Assembly (NCBI RefSeq): GCF_902729435.1 | Contig: NZ_CACVCG010000046.1 | Location: 124,001 to 188,000 of the forward strand | Source: Magnetospirillum sp. UT-4 | GTDB taxonomy: Bacteria; Pseudomonadota; Alphaproteobacteria; Rhodospirillales; Magnetospirillaceae | DNA length: 64,000 bases | Direction of reading: 5' to 3' | In this document: positions 25,204 through 33,986 of the stretch, in pieces | Numbering within the stretch: position 1 is the first letter of the stretch | How the letters are laid out: each line of letters starts with the position of its first letter | Notes under the pieces: generated by a model | The model's input: only the letters and a program-made list of their open reading frames with translations | What the model was told of the DNA's origin: nothing | Databases searched by the model: none | Made by a program: the position numbers and the translations under genes

Positions 25204-25935
25204 ATGCGGACGCTTGCCACCATCGAGGCCCGCATGACCTCGTCGCGGCTGCCCGGCAAGGTGCTGAAGCCCTGCCTGGGCCGGCCCATGCTGGCGCTGA
25301 TGGTGGAGCGGCTGCGACGGGTGCCGGCGCTGGACGGCATCGTCGTCGCCACCACCACCAACGCCACCGACGATCCCATCGAGGCGCTGGCGGCCGAACT
25401 GGGCATCGGCTGCTTCCGCGGCTCCGAGGACGACGTCATGGCCCGGGTGCTGGGGGCGGCGCAGGCGCACCATATCGACGTCATCGTCGAGCTGACCGGC
25501 GACTGCCCGCTGATCGACCCGGCCATCGTCGAGGAGTGCATCCTGGCCTACCGGGCGGCCGGAGTGGACTATCTCTCCAACGTGCTGGAGCGGACCTATC
25601 CCATCGGCATGGACACCCAGGTCTTCGCCACCCGGGTGCTGGCCGACGCCTTCGCCCGCACCGACGACCCGCAAGACCACGAACACGTCAGCCTGTTCCT
25701 CTACCGCCACCCCGAGCTTTATACGCTGAAGGGCCTGACGGCGCCGCCGGAGCTGACCGATCCCGAGCTGCGCCTGACCCTGGACACCGCCGACGACTAC
25801 ACCGTCATCACCGCCCTGTTCGAGCGCCTGCACCCCAAGGACCCCGCCTTCCCCTTGGCCGCCATGCTGGCCGAGCTGAAGGCTGACCCGGCCCTTCGCG
25901 CCATCAATTCCCATGTCCGCCACCGCTACGTCTGA
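25204..25935 (+). CDS. Second SpsF-type nucleotidyltransferase
   Basis: A 243-residue paralogue of the pseF product, with TIEARMTSSRLPGKVLKPCL at the nucleotide loop and IVELTGDCPLIDPAIVEE at the metal site. The ATG at 25204 follows AAGGAG by 4 bp; a GTG at 25198 would lie in that site. It begins the second half of the sugar cluster, followed by a Gfo/Idh/MocA oxidoreductase and a DegT aminotransferase, so it may activate a different sugar. The next gene starts 23 bp before its stop. Confidence 0.8.
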   Translation: MRTLATIEARMTSSRLPGKVLKPCLGRPMLALMVERLRRVPALDGIVVATTTNATDDPIEALAAELGIGCFRGSEDDVMARVLGAAQAHHIDVIVELTGDCPLIDPAIVEECILAYRAAGVDYLSNVLERTYPIGMDTQVFATRVLADAFARTDDPQDHEHVSLFLYRHPELYTLKGLTAPPELTDPELRLTLDTADDYTVITALFERLHPKDPAFPLAAMLAELKADPALRAINSHVRHRYV

Positions 25936-27025
25936 GCCCCTTCGCGCCCTCGTCATCGGCTGCGGCGCGGTGGCCGGCGGCTATGACGCGGCACGCGGCC
26001 TGTCCCCCGATGGCGAGGTGCTGAGCCACGCCCGCGCCTACGGGCTGCATCCGGGCTTCCGCCTGGTCGCTTGCATCGAGCCCGATGCCGCGCGGCGGGC
26101 GGAATTCATGGCCGCGTGGGGCATTCCGCACGGATTCGCATCGCTGGCCGAGTGCGATGTTCCGTTCGACGTCGCCAGCGTCTGTGTGCCGACGGAGGCG
26201 CATGTGGAGACGCTGGAGCGGTTGCTGGCAGCCCCCCCACCCCAACCCTCCCCCGCGAGGGGGGAGGGGGCATTCTTTTCTTCACCCTCCCCCCTCGCGG
26301 GGGAGGGTTGGGGTGGGGGGGCCGCGCGCACCCTGCGCGCCGTCTGGTGCGAAAAGCCCCTCTCCCTCGACCTCGCCGCCGCGACCCGGCTGGTCGAGGC
26401 GTACCGCGCCGCCGGCGTGCTGCTGGCGGTGAACTACATGCGGCGCTGGGACCCCGACATGGTCGCCTTGAGGGACGACATCGCCAGCGGCCGGCTGGGC
26501 CGGCTGCAATCGGCCTTCGGGCGCTACACCAAGGGCATCGCCACCAATGGCAGCCACATGCTCGACCTGCTGGCGTTCCTCACCGGCGCCCCCCTGGCGC
26601 CGCTGGCGGTGCATCGCCGCCTCGACGACTTCTCCGCCGACGACCCGACCCTGACCGCCACCCTGGCCACCGCCGACGGCGCCCCGGTGCAGCTGGCCGG
26701 GCTGGACCGCGCCGCCTTCACCGTGTTCGAGCTGGATCTGGCCTTCGAGCGGGCGCGGGTGACCATCGAGGAGTCCGGCTACCGCATGCGCCGCCAGGCG
26801 GTGGTGGACAACCCGCGCTATCCCGGCTACCGCATGCTGGAGGCGGCCGAGTCCCGCCCCACCGGGCTGGGCCGCGCCTTCCTGTCGGCCGCCGACAACA
26901 TCCACCGCGCCGTCACCGCCGGGGCGCCGCTGGCCTCGGACGGCGCCTCGGCGCTGGCGGTCCAGTCCCTGTGCGCCGGGCTGACCGGCATGGCCGCCCA
27001 CCTGCCCTGGGGAGAAACCCGATGA
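25913..27025 (+). CDS. Gfo/Idh/MocA oxidoreductase carrying an in-frame palindrome insertion
   Basis: A 370-residue NAD(P)-dependent sugar oxidoreductase. The Rossmann motif is VIGCGAVAGGYD near residue 16, and CEKPLSLDLAAA is the conserved EKP signature. Between the helix VETLERLLA and the strand leading to EKP, where relatives have a few residues, about 32 residues are inserted (residues 106-138, Pro/Ser/Gly-rich: PPPQPSPARGEG, then SPLAGEGWGGG). They are encoded by a perfect palindromic repeat at 26231-26322. The insert is in frame and in a surface loop, so function may persist. Gene overlap at both ends ties it to the sugar operon. Confidence 0.85.
   Translation: MSATATSEPLRALVIGCGAVAGGYDAARGLSPDGEVLSHARAYGLHPGFRLVACIEPDAARRAEFMAAWGIPHGFASLAECDVPFDVASVCVPTEAHVETLERLLAAPPPQPSPARGEGAFFSSPSPLAGEGWGGGAARTLRAVWCEKPLSLDLAAATRLVEAYRAAGVLLAVNYMRRWDPDMVALRDDIASGRLGRLQSAFGRYTKGIATNGSHMLDLLAFLTGAPLAPLAVHRRLDDFSADDPTLTATLATADGAPVQLAGLDRAAFTVFELDLAFERARVTIEESGYRMRRQAVVDNPRYPGYRMLEAAESRPTGLGRAFLSAADNIHRAVTAGAPLASDGASALAVQSLCAGLTGMAAHLPWGETR
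26231..26322. repeat. Perfect 38-bp-arm palindromic repeat inside a coding sequence
   Basis: The arms 26231-26268 and 26285-26322 are exact reverse complements of 38 bp, separated by 16 bp. The core CCCTCCCCCGCGAGGGGGGA is of the same GC-rich palindrome type as those at 29300, 37413-37547 and inside the 300-bp element. It lies fully within the oxidoreductase gene and keeps the frame. Confidence 0.9.
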
Positions 27026-28347
27026 GTACCCTGGCCCTGCTGGGCGGCACGCCGGTGCGCGACCGCCTGTTCCCCGCCTACAAGGTGATCGGCCCCGAGG
27101 AGGTCGAGGCCGCCAAGGCGGTGCTGGACAGCGGCATCCTGTCCAAGTTCCTGGGGACCTGGCACGCCGATTTCTACGGCGGCCCCGAGGTGCAGGCGTT
27201 CGAGGCGGAATGGGCGGCGGCGTTCAAGGCCGGCTTCGCGGTCAGCGTCAATTCCGCCACCAGCGGCCTTTATGCCGCGGTCGGCGCGGCCGGGGTGGGG
27301 CCGGGCGACGAGGTCATCGTCTCGCCCTACACCATGAGCGCCTCGGCGGCGGCGGCGCTGGTCTACAACGCGGTGCCGGTGTTCGCCGACATCGATCCCG
27401 CCACCTACTGCCTGTCGGCCGAGACCATCCGCGCCCGCCTGACCCCGCGCACCAGGGCGGTGGTGGTGGTCCACATCTTCGGCCAGAGCGCCGACATGGA
27501 CCCGATCATGGCGCTGGCCGCCGAGCATGGCCTGACCGTCATCGAGGACTGCGCCCAGGCCCCCTTCGCCACCTACCGGGGCCGCCCGGTGGGCACGCTG
27601 GGCCACATGGGGGTGTTCAGCCTCAACTACCACAAGCACATCCATACCGGCGAAGGCGGGGTGGTCACCACCAACGACGAGCGGCTGGCCGAGAAGCTGC
27701 AGTTGATCCGCAACCATGCCGAGGCGGTGCTGGCGGCCAAGGGCGGGACTGCCGACCTGGTCAACATGATCGGCTTCAACTACCGCCTGGGCGAGATCGA
27801 GGCGGCCATCGGCCGCTCGCTGCTGAAGAAGGGTCCGGCCCTGATCGCCCAGCGCCGGGCCAACGTCGCCGCCATCGAGGCCGGGCTGGCCGGCATCGAC
27901 TTCCTGACCATGCCCACGGTCGGGCCGGGCAACGAACACGTCTATTACGTCCACGTGCTGGGCTACGACGCGGCGCGCGCCGGAGTGAAGCGCGACACCT
28001 TCGTCCGCGCCCTGAAGGCCGAGCTGAAGCCCTGCGAGCTGCGCGAGGGCGAGGGTCCGCTGGTCGGCCAGGGCTACGTCAAGCCCCTCTACCTGCAACC
28101 CATTTACCAGCAGCGCATCGGCTATGGCACCACCGGCTGTCCCTTCACCTGCCCCCATTACGGCGGCACGGTGTCCTACGCCCCCGGCCTGTGCCCCAAC
28201 GTCGAGCACGCCCACGCCACAATCATCACCCATGAGCTGATGCGCCCGCCCATCACCCAAGCCGACATCGCCGACGTGGTCGCCGCCTTCCACAAGGTGG
28301 CCGACAACCTGTCGGCCTTGCGCGACTGGGAGCGGGCGCAAGGCTGA
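27022..28347 (+). CDS. DegT/DnrJ/EryC1/StrS-family aminotransferase
   Basis: A 441-residue PLP enzyme. K205 in FSLNYHKHIHTGEGG is the Schiff-base lysine, and VIEDCAQAPFATYRGRPVG holds the PLP aspartate. It is longer than PseC, with a C-terminal extension containing several cysteines (CPFTCPHYGGTVSYAPGLC). Paired with the upstream oxidoreductase it could make an amino sugar by oxidation and transamination, as WbpB/WbpE-like pairs do. The product is not known. The ATG overlaps the upstream stop, with GGAGAAA 7 bp before it. Confidence 0.87.
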   Translation: MSTLALLGGTPVRDRLFPAYKVIGPEEVEAAKAVLDSGILSKFLGTWHADFYGGPEVQAFEAEWAAAFKAGFAVSVNSATSGLYAAVGAAGVGPGDEVIVSPYTMSASAAAALVYNAVPVFADIDPATYCLSAETIRARLTPRTRAVVVVHIFGQSADMDPIMALAAEHGLTVIEDCAQAPFATYRGRPVGTLGHMGVFSLNYHKHIHTGEGGVVTTNDERLAEKLQLIRNHAEAVLAAKGGTADLVNMIGFNYRLGEIEAAIGRSLLKKGPALIAQRRANVAAIEAGLAGIDFLTMPTVGPGNEHVYYVHVLGYDAARAGVKRDTFVRALKAELKPCELREGEGPLVGQGYVKPLYLQPIYQQRIGYGTTGCPFTCPHYGGTVSYAPGLCPNVEHAHATIITHELMRPPITQADIADVVAAFHKVADNLSALRDWERAQG

Positions 28348-29297
28348 TGGCGACACTGCTGCTGGCCGCCCACGACCCCGGCGGCGCCCGCGTCCTGCTG
28401 GCGGCGGCGCCCGAGCTGCGGCGGCGCGGCCATGCCCTGGCGTTCCTGCCGGCCGGGCCGGCGGCGGCGATCTGGGCGTCGGAAGCCCTTGTGGCCGAAG
28501 CCGGTTCCGCCGACCTGCTGCTGACCGGCACCAGCTTCCATTCCGGCTTCGAGAAGGCGCTGTGGCGCTGGGCCGCCGAGCGCGGCATGCCCAGCCTGGC
28601 GCTGCTGGATGCCTGGACCAACCTGGACATCCGCTTCGACGACGGCCCCCCCGATTGCATCGGGGCCATCGACCATGGCCAGCGGGCCGAGCTGGTGTCG
28701 CGGCCGTGGTGCGATTGCCGGGTGTCGGTCACCGGCCAGGCCCATCTGCAGGCGGTGGCGGCGGGGCTGGCGTCACGGCGGACCGGGCGGCGCAACCAGC
28801 CGCCGCTGCTGGTCTATTTCAGCGAACCCGTAAGCCTGGATTACCCCGGCGCCGCCTCGCCCGGCTACGACCAGGTCTCGGTGCTGCGGGCCGTCGCCGC
28901 CGCCCTGCCGCCCTGCCGCCTGGTGGTGCGGCCCCATCCCCGCGACGATGTGGAGGCGTGGCGGGCGGCGCTGCCGCCGGGGGTGGAACTGGGCGGCGAC
29001 ACCGAGACCCTGCTGGCCGAGGCCGACGCGGTGGTGGGCATGCACACCATGGTGCTGATCGAGGCCGCCCTGGGCGGCATCCCGGTGCTGGCGGTGCAGC
29101 CCGGCCGCACCCGCCGCATCAACCCGGTGATCGAGGAGGCGGCCGCCATCCCGGTGGTCACCGCACCGGACGATCTCGCCCCCGCCCTCGCCCGCCTGCT
29201 CTCCGGCGCCCCGCCCGCCCCCTGCCCGCTGGCGGCGGCGGTGGCCGGCTCGGACCGCAAGGTGGCGGACGCGGTGGCCATGCTGACACCACTTTAA
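28347..29297 (+). CDS. Probable GT-B-type glycosyltransferase or epimerase-like protein
   Basis: A 316-residue protein starting MATLLLAAHDPGGARVLLA, a GT-B-like first strand and glycine loop. The C-terminal half has RLVVRPHPRDD, LLAEADAVVGMHTMVLIEAA and GGIPVLAVQP, as in CDP-glycerol transferases and UDP-GlcNAc 2-epimerase-like folds. The sequence is low in complexity and gives no family assignment. The ATG shares one base with the upstream stop. It is the last gene of the sugar operon, so transfer of the second-branch sugar is a reasonable guess. Confidence 0.6.
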   Translation: MATLLLAAHDPGGARVLLAAAPELRRRGHALAFLPAGPAAAIWASEALVAEAGSADLLLTGTSFHSGFEKALWRWAAERGMPSLALLDAWTNLDIRFDDGPPDCIGAIDHGQRAELVSRPWCDCRVSVTGQAHLQAVAAGLASRRTGRRNQPPLLVYFSEPVSLDYPGAASPGYDQVSVLRAVAAALPPCRLVVRPHPRDDVEAWRAALPPGVELGGDTETLLAEADAVVGMHTMVLIEAALGGIPVLAVQPGRTRRINPVIEEAAAIPVVTAPDDLAPALARLLSGAPPAPCPLAAAVAGSDRKVADAVAMLTPL

Positions 29298-29299
29298 CC

Positions 29300-29336
29300 C
29301 CCTCCCCCTGGTGGGGAGAGCCGGGGTGGGGGGCTA
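29300..29336. repeat. GC-rich palindromic repeat after the sugar operon
   Basis: CCCCCTCCCC followed by a short centre and a GGGG-rich arm ending GGGGTGGGGGG form an imperfect hairpin of the same type as 26231-26322. It lies 3 bp past the last sugar-operon gene and could act as a transcript end. The rest of the gap to bamD shows no gene. Confidence 0.6.
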
Positions 29337-29430
29337 CGGTCGGGGGCTGTCCCATGCCCCTCTTCCCCCCGTCCCCGCCCGTGCTATAGTCCAGCCGCAA
29401 GCGTGACCCGCGTCCGTTCCAAGGATCAGC

Positions 29431-30261
29431 ATGACCCCTTCCCGTTCCGCCCCCCGCCTCCCGCGCCGCGGCGCGTTCGCGCTGGCCGTCCTTCTTGTCC
29501 TGGCCGCCTGCGCCGACAAGACCGAGGACTATGTCGAGCGCCCGGTGGAAGAGCTCTACAACGAGGCCATGGACTTCGTGGACAAGAGCGAATACTACAA
29601 GGCCGCCAAGGCCTTCGAGGAAGTGGAGCGACAGCATCCCTACTCGGTCTGGGCGACCAAGGCGCAGCTGATGAGCGCCTATGCCCTGTACGAGCGCAAC
29701 AAGTACGACGACGCGCTGGTGGCGCTGGACCGCTTCATCCAGCTCCATCCCGGCAACAGGGACACCGCCTACGCCTATTACCTCAAGGGTCTGTGCTATT
29801 ACGAGCAGATCACCGACGTCCACCGCGACCAGAAGATCACCGAGATGGCGCTGAAGTCGCTGCAGGAGGTGGTCGACCGCTTCCCCGCCTCGTCCTATGC
29901 CCGCGACGCCAAGCTGAAGGTCGACCTCACCCGCGACCACCTGGCCGGCAAGGAAATGGCCATCGCCCGCTACTACCATACCCGCAGCCAGTGGCTGGCG
30001 GCGCTGAACCGCTACAAGGCGGTGGTCGAGCAGTACCAGACCACCAGCCACGTGCCCGAGGCGCTGCACCGCATGGTCGAGATCTACCTGGCCATCGGCG
30101 TGCCCGAGGAGGCGAAAAAGGCCGCTGCCGTGCTGGGCCACAATTTCCCCGGCAGCGACTGGTACGAGGACACCTTCGCCATGGTCAATACCGGCAAGTC
30201 GGCGGTCAAGGCCAAGAAGGAGGCCGAGGGCTCGTCGGGCTGGTTCGGCTGGCTGTGGTGA
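29431..30261 (+). CDS. bamD: Outer membrane assembly lipoprotein BamD
   Basis: A 276-residue lipoprotein. The signal peptide ends in the lipobox LAAC with C27 as the lipidated residue. The body is TPR-like (LYNEAMDFVDKSEYYKAAKAFEEVERQHPYS, LDRFIQLHPGNRD), as in BamD/ComL. BamD is the essential partner of BamA in beta-barrel insertion. Length and the YYKAAKAFEEVE repeat match the family. recN follows after 10 bp. Confidence 0.94.
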   Translation: MTPSRSAPRLPRRGAFALAVLLVLAACADKTEDYVERPVEELYNEAMDFVDKSEYYKAAKAFEEVERQHPYSVWATKAQLMSAYALYERNKYDDALVALDRFIQLHPGNRDTAYAYYLKGLCYYEQITDVHRDQKITEMALKSLQEVVDRFPASSYARDAKLKVDLTRDHLAGKEMAIARYYHTRSQWLAALNRYKAVVEQYQTTSHVPEALHRMVEIYLAIGVPEEAKKAAAVLGHNFPGSDWYEDTFAMVNTGKSAVKAKKEAEGSSGWFGWLW

Positions 30262-30271
30262 GGGCGGCGGC

Positions 30272-31936
30272 GTGCTGCAACGGCTGGCGATCCGCGATGT
30301 CGTCCTGATCGAGAAGCTGGACCTCGCCTTCGCCCCCGGCTTGTCGGTGTTCACCGGCGAGACCGGCGCCGGCAAGTCCATCCTGCTCGATTCGCTGTCG
30401 CTGGCGCTGGGGGCGCGTGCCGATTCCGCCCTGGTCCGCCATGGCGCCGCCCAGGCCAGCGTGATCGCCGAGTTCGATCCCCCCGCCGGCCATCCCGCCC
30501 GACTCCTCGCCGCCGAGCAGGACATCGAGGTCGGCGGCGATCCCTTGCTGCTGCGCCGGGTGGTCACCGCCGACGGCCGCTCGCGCGCCTATGTCAACGA
30601 CCAGCCGGTCAGCGTCGGCCTGCTGCGCCGCATCGGCGACGAGCTGGTGGAGATTCACGGCCAGTTCGAAAGCCACGGCCTGCTGGACGCCACCACCCAC
30701 CGGCCGGTGCTGGACGCCTTCGCCGGGTCCGAGACCGGGCTGACCCGCACCCGCGCCGCGTGGCGCGAATGGCGGGCGGCGGCGGCATTGCGGGCCGAGG
30801 CCGAGGCCATGTTGAAGCGCGCCCGCGCCGAAGAGGACGAGCTGCGCCACGCCTTCGACGAGCTGGCCGGCCTGGCCCCCAGGCTGGGCGAGGAGGCCGA
30901 GCTGGCGGAGAGCCGGGCGATGATGCAGCACGGCGAGAAGCTGATCGAGGCCATGAACACGGCCAGCGCCGCCCTGACCCGCAGCGGCGAGGTGGAAGCG
31001 TCGCTGCGCAGTGCCCAGCGGGCGCTGGAGCGGGTCGCCGAGCGGGCCGGAGGACGCCTGGACGGGGTGATCGCCGCCCTCGAGCGCGCCGCCATCGAGG
31101 CCGCCGAGGCCAATGCCCTGCTGGAGCGCGCCTCGGCCGAGATCGACGTCGATCCCCGCCACCTGGAGCGGGTCGAGGAGCGCCTGTTCGCCTTGCGCGC
31201 CGCCGCCCGCAAGCACGGGACCGAAGTGGACGGGCTGGCCCGCCTGAAGGACGAGCTGGGCCGCCGGCTGGCCGCCCTGGACGGCGGCGGCGACGACCTC
31301 GCCCGCCTGGCCAAGGCCGAACAGGCCGCCCGCGCCGCCTATATGGAGGCCGCCCGCTCCCTGTCGGCCCGCCGCAGCGAGGCGGCGGGACGGCTGGACT
31401 CGGCGGTGGCGACCGAACTGGGGCCGCTGAAACTGGACCGCGCCCGCTTCGCCACCCGGGTCGAGGCCCTGGACGAGACCGCCTGGGGTCCCGACGGCCT
31501 GGACCGGGTCGAGTTCCTGGTCGCCACCAATCCCGGCACGCCGCCGGCGCCGCTGGGCAAGGTCGCCTCGGGCGGCGAGCTGTCGCGCTTCATGCTGGCG
31601 CTGAAGGTGGTGCTGGCCGGCACCTCGCCCATCCCCACCATGGTCTTCGACGAGGTCGATTCCGGCATCGGCGGCGCCGTGGCGGCGGCGGTGGGCGAGC
31701 GGCTGGACCGCCTGGGCGGACAGGTCCAGGTGCTGGTGGTGACCCACTCGCCGCAGGTGGCCGCCCGCGGCAGCAGCCATTACCGGGTCGCCAAGGGCGA
31801 TGCCGGCGGCAAGGTGCTGACCAGCGTGGCGGTGCTGGGCGAGGCGGAACGGCGCGAGGAGATCGCCCGCATGCTGGCCGGCGAAACCGTCACCGACCAG
31901 GCCCGCGCCGCGGCGCAGTCGCTGCTGGGTGTCTGA
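30272..31936 (+). CDS. recN: DNA repair protein RecN
   Basis: A 554-residue SMC-like ATPase with a GTG start. Walker A GETGAGKS lies at residues 29-36, the ABC signature ASGGELSRFMLAL near 430, and Walker B TMVFDEVDSGIGG follows. The middle (about 155-350) is an antiparallel coiled coil rich in Ala, Glu and Arg. RecN tethers DNA ends in double-strand break repair. It follows bamD closely, a common alphaproteobacterial arrangement. Confidence 0.95.
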   Translation: MLQRLAIRDVVLIEKLDLAFAPGLSVFTGETGAGKSILLDSLSLALGARADSALVRHGAAQASVIAEFDPPAGHPARLLAAEQDIEVGGDPLLLRRVVTADGRSRAYVNDQPVSVGLLRRIGDELVEIHGQFESHGLLDATTHRPVLDAFAGSETGLTRTRAAWREWRAAAALRAEAEAMLKRARAEEDELRHAFDELAGLAPRLGEEAELAESRAMMQHGEKLIEAMNTASAALTRSGEVEASLRSAQRALERVAERAGGRLDGVIAALERAAIEAAEANALLERASAEIDVDPRHLERVEERLFALRAAARKHGTEVDGLARLKDELGRRLAALDGGGDDLARLAKAEQAARAAYMEAARSLSARRSEAAGRLDSAVATELGPLKLDRARFATRVEALDETAWGPDGLDRVEFLVATNPGTPPAPLGKVASGGELSRFMLALKVVLAGTSPIPTMVFDEVDSGIGGAVAAAVGERLDRLGGQVQVLVVTHSPQVAARGSSHYRVAKGDAGGKVLTSVAVLGEAERREEIARMLAGETVTDQARAAAQSLLGV

Positions 31937-31985
31937 GGGTCCAGCCCGTTTCCGCCGCAAGCGGAGAAGGGAGGCCGCGGACGGT

Positions 31986-32642
31986 TCAGCTGACCGGCAT
32001 CACCAGGTCGACGGCGGCGATGCGCAGCAGGTCCTTGACGCGGGCGGTGGCGTTGACCAGCTCGACGGTGGCGCCGACCTGGCGGGCCTCGTCATTGGCC
32101 ACCAGGATCAGCGACAGCCCGCCGGAATCCATATAGGTCAGGTTGGCGAGATCGATGATGAAGCGGCTGCCCGAGGCCAGCTCGGCGATGGACTTGATGA
32201 CCACCAGGAATTTCGCCTGTTCGCTGACGGTGAAGCGGCCGCCGAGGGCGACGCCGTGCTGCGGCGACGGCAGCGGCCGGATGGACAGGTGGTCGGGGGC
32301 GCTGGCGGTGACGGCGTGGGTGGGTGCCCCGCTGGCCAGCGGCGGGTCGAACGGCAGTTCGGTCAGCAGCCCCATGTGCTCGAACAGGTCGCGCACCGGC
32401 TGGGCGGGACTGGCGAAGGTGAGGGGCACCCCGCGCCGCTCGGCCTCGTCCCGGGCCAGCAGCATCAGCCCGACACCGAAGGAATCCAGATAGTCCAGCC
32501 CGGCCAGGTTCAGCGTGATCGCGCCTTTCGCCTCCGCCATTCCAGCGACGATGCCGCTGAACGCTTCGTTGTCGCGAAAAGTCAGCCGGCCGATCAGGAA
32601 ATAGGTCCGCCCCTTACCGTCCTCAGTGATCCGAAATTCCAT
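31986..32642 (-). CDS. Tandem STAS-domain protein (anti-anti-sigma-like)
   Basis: A 218-residue protein with two STAS domains. The first holds ITLNLAGLDYLDSFGVGLML and the second RFIIDLANLTYMDSGGLSLIL; in each the DS(F/G)G serine is the residue phosphorylated in SpoIIAA-like antagonists. A linker of about 35 residues joins them. The ATG at 32642 follows GGGGGAG by 6 bp; a TTG at 32657 is possible. The upstream phosphatase gene overlaps it by 20 bp, so the pair forms a partner-switching module. Confidence 0.85.
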   Translation of the reverse strand: MEFRITEDGKGRTYFLIGRLTFRDNEAFSGIVAGMAEAKGAITLNLAGLDYLDSFGVGLMLLARDEAERRGVPLTFASPAQPVRDLFEHMGLLTELPFDPPLASGAPTHAVTASAPDHLSIRPLPSPQHGVALGGRFTVSEQAKFLVVIKSIAELASGSRFIIDLANLTYMDSGGLSLILVANDEARQVGATVELVNATARVKDLLRIAAVDLVMPVS

Positions 32643-33882
32643 CCACAACTCCCCCAATACGACCGACCCAAACCGCAGTCAGGTCGTCTTCCAGCGGCTG
32701 CACCACGGCATCTAAGAATCGCTCCAATATATCCTGAACCACGCCCCCCGTCCTCCCCATACTGAGGCCCACATGGGCGGCCAGGCGATCCTCGCCGAAC
32801 GGCCGGCCGGCGCGGTCGTGGGCTTCGGTGAAGGCGTCGCTGTACAGGAACAGCGCGACACCGGCCGGGAAGGGCGAAGCGTGGGCGGTGTATTCCGCCC
32901 CGCCGCTCATGCCCAGCGGCAGCCCGCGGGTGTTCAGCCGCTGCAACTGATGCTCGGTGACCAGGAAGGGCGGCGGCGCCCCAGCCCCGGACCAGGTCAG
33001 GGTGTCGGCGGCGGTGTCGATGCAGCCGGCGAACATGGTGGCGAACTGCCCGCGGGGCAACAGCTCGACCAGCGCCTGGTTGAGGCTGTGCAGCAGCAGG
33101 GCGGGGTCGTCGGCAAGGTCGGCGTGGTGGCCCATCAGGGTATGCAGGCGGAAGACGTTGAGGGCGGCGCTGACGCCGTGCCCGGCGAAATCGAAGGAAT
33201 ACACCGTCACCCGCCCGCTTCCGGCGTTGAGCAGGCCCCACAGGTCGCCGCCGATGGAGGAGGAGGGCTGGAAATGGCTTTCCACCCTGAGCCCCACCGA
33301 GTCCAGCTGCGCCTTCATTTTGGGGCAGCGCGGCAGCAGGTCGAACTGCATGGCCCGGGCGGCGTCCAACTCGGCCTGGACCTTGTTGCGTTCCTCGGTC
33401 AGGCGGTCGAACAGCTCCTGACGCTCGACCTCGGCATGCTTGCGGGTGATGGCGTAGCGGATGGCGCGCACCACGGTGCCGCCGGCGTCGTTGCCCTTGA
33501 CCAGATAGTCCTGGGCGCCGGCCTGAAGGGCGTGGTCGGCGAAGGCCGGGTCGTCGAGACCGGTCATCACCACGATGGGCAGGGTCGGCGCCGCCGCCTG
33601 CATGCGCGCCAGCGTGGTCATGCCGAAGGCGTCGGGCAGGTTGAGGTCGAGCAGCACCACGTCGTAGGTCTCGATGGCCAGCATGCCGAGCGCCGCCGCC
33701 AGACTTTCCACCGTCGACAGGGCGAAGCGGCCGCGCAGTTCCTCGGCCAGGGCGAGACGCATCAGCGTGGCGTCGCCCGGATCGTCCTCGACCAGCAAAA
33801 TCCGCAGCTTGGCCTCGGAATCGAGGATTGCGCCGATGGCGTCGCGGGGCGCGACGGCCGGTGCGAGGGCTGCCTGACTCAT
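32623..33882 (-). CDS. Response regulator with PP2C/SpoIIE-type phosphatase output
   Basis: A 419-residue protein. The receiver domain (residues 26-145) has D33/D34, the phosphoacceptor D79 in VVLLDLNLPD, and the K of YLVKG. A short coiled linker (QELFDRLTEERNKVQAELD) leads to an RsbU/SpoIIE-like PPM phosphatase (about 190-419) with IGGDLWGLL, DFAGHGVSAALN, LTWSGAGAPPPFL and DDLTAVWV supplying metal ligands. The likely substrate is a phosphoserine of the STAS protein encoded just downstream. No cognate histidine kinase or HPK-type anti-sigma kinase is nearby. Confidence 0.9.
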   Translation of the reverse strand: MSQAALAPAVAPRDAIGAILDSEAKLRILLVEDDPGDATLMRLALAEELRGRFALSTVESLAAALGMLAIETYDVVLLDLNLPDAFGMTTLARMQAAAPTLPIVVMTGLDDPAFADHALQAGAQDYLVKGNDAGGTVVRAIRYAITRKHAEVERQELFDRLTEERNKVQAELDAARAMQFDLLPRCPKMKAQLDSVGLRVESHFQPSSSIGGDLWGLLNAGSGRVTVYSFDFAGHGVSAALNVFRLHTLMGHHADLADDPALLLHSLNQALVELLPRGQFATMFAGCIDTAADTLTWSGAGAPPPFLVTEHQLQRLNTRGLPLGMSGGAEYTAHASPFPAGVALFLYSDAFTEAHDRAGRPFGEDRLAAHVGLSMGRTGGVVQDILERFLDAVVQPLEDDLTAVWVGRIGGVVDGISDH

Positions 33883-33986
33883 ACTCGACTCCGAAAATAT
33901 GACGTCAGTATGCCCGTAACCGGGCCTTGCGTCCAGAGGGGGGCAAATAAACCTGGAGACGAAACCCATGGTTTTTCATGGGAGAC

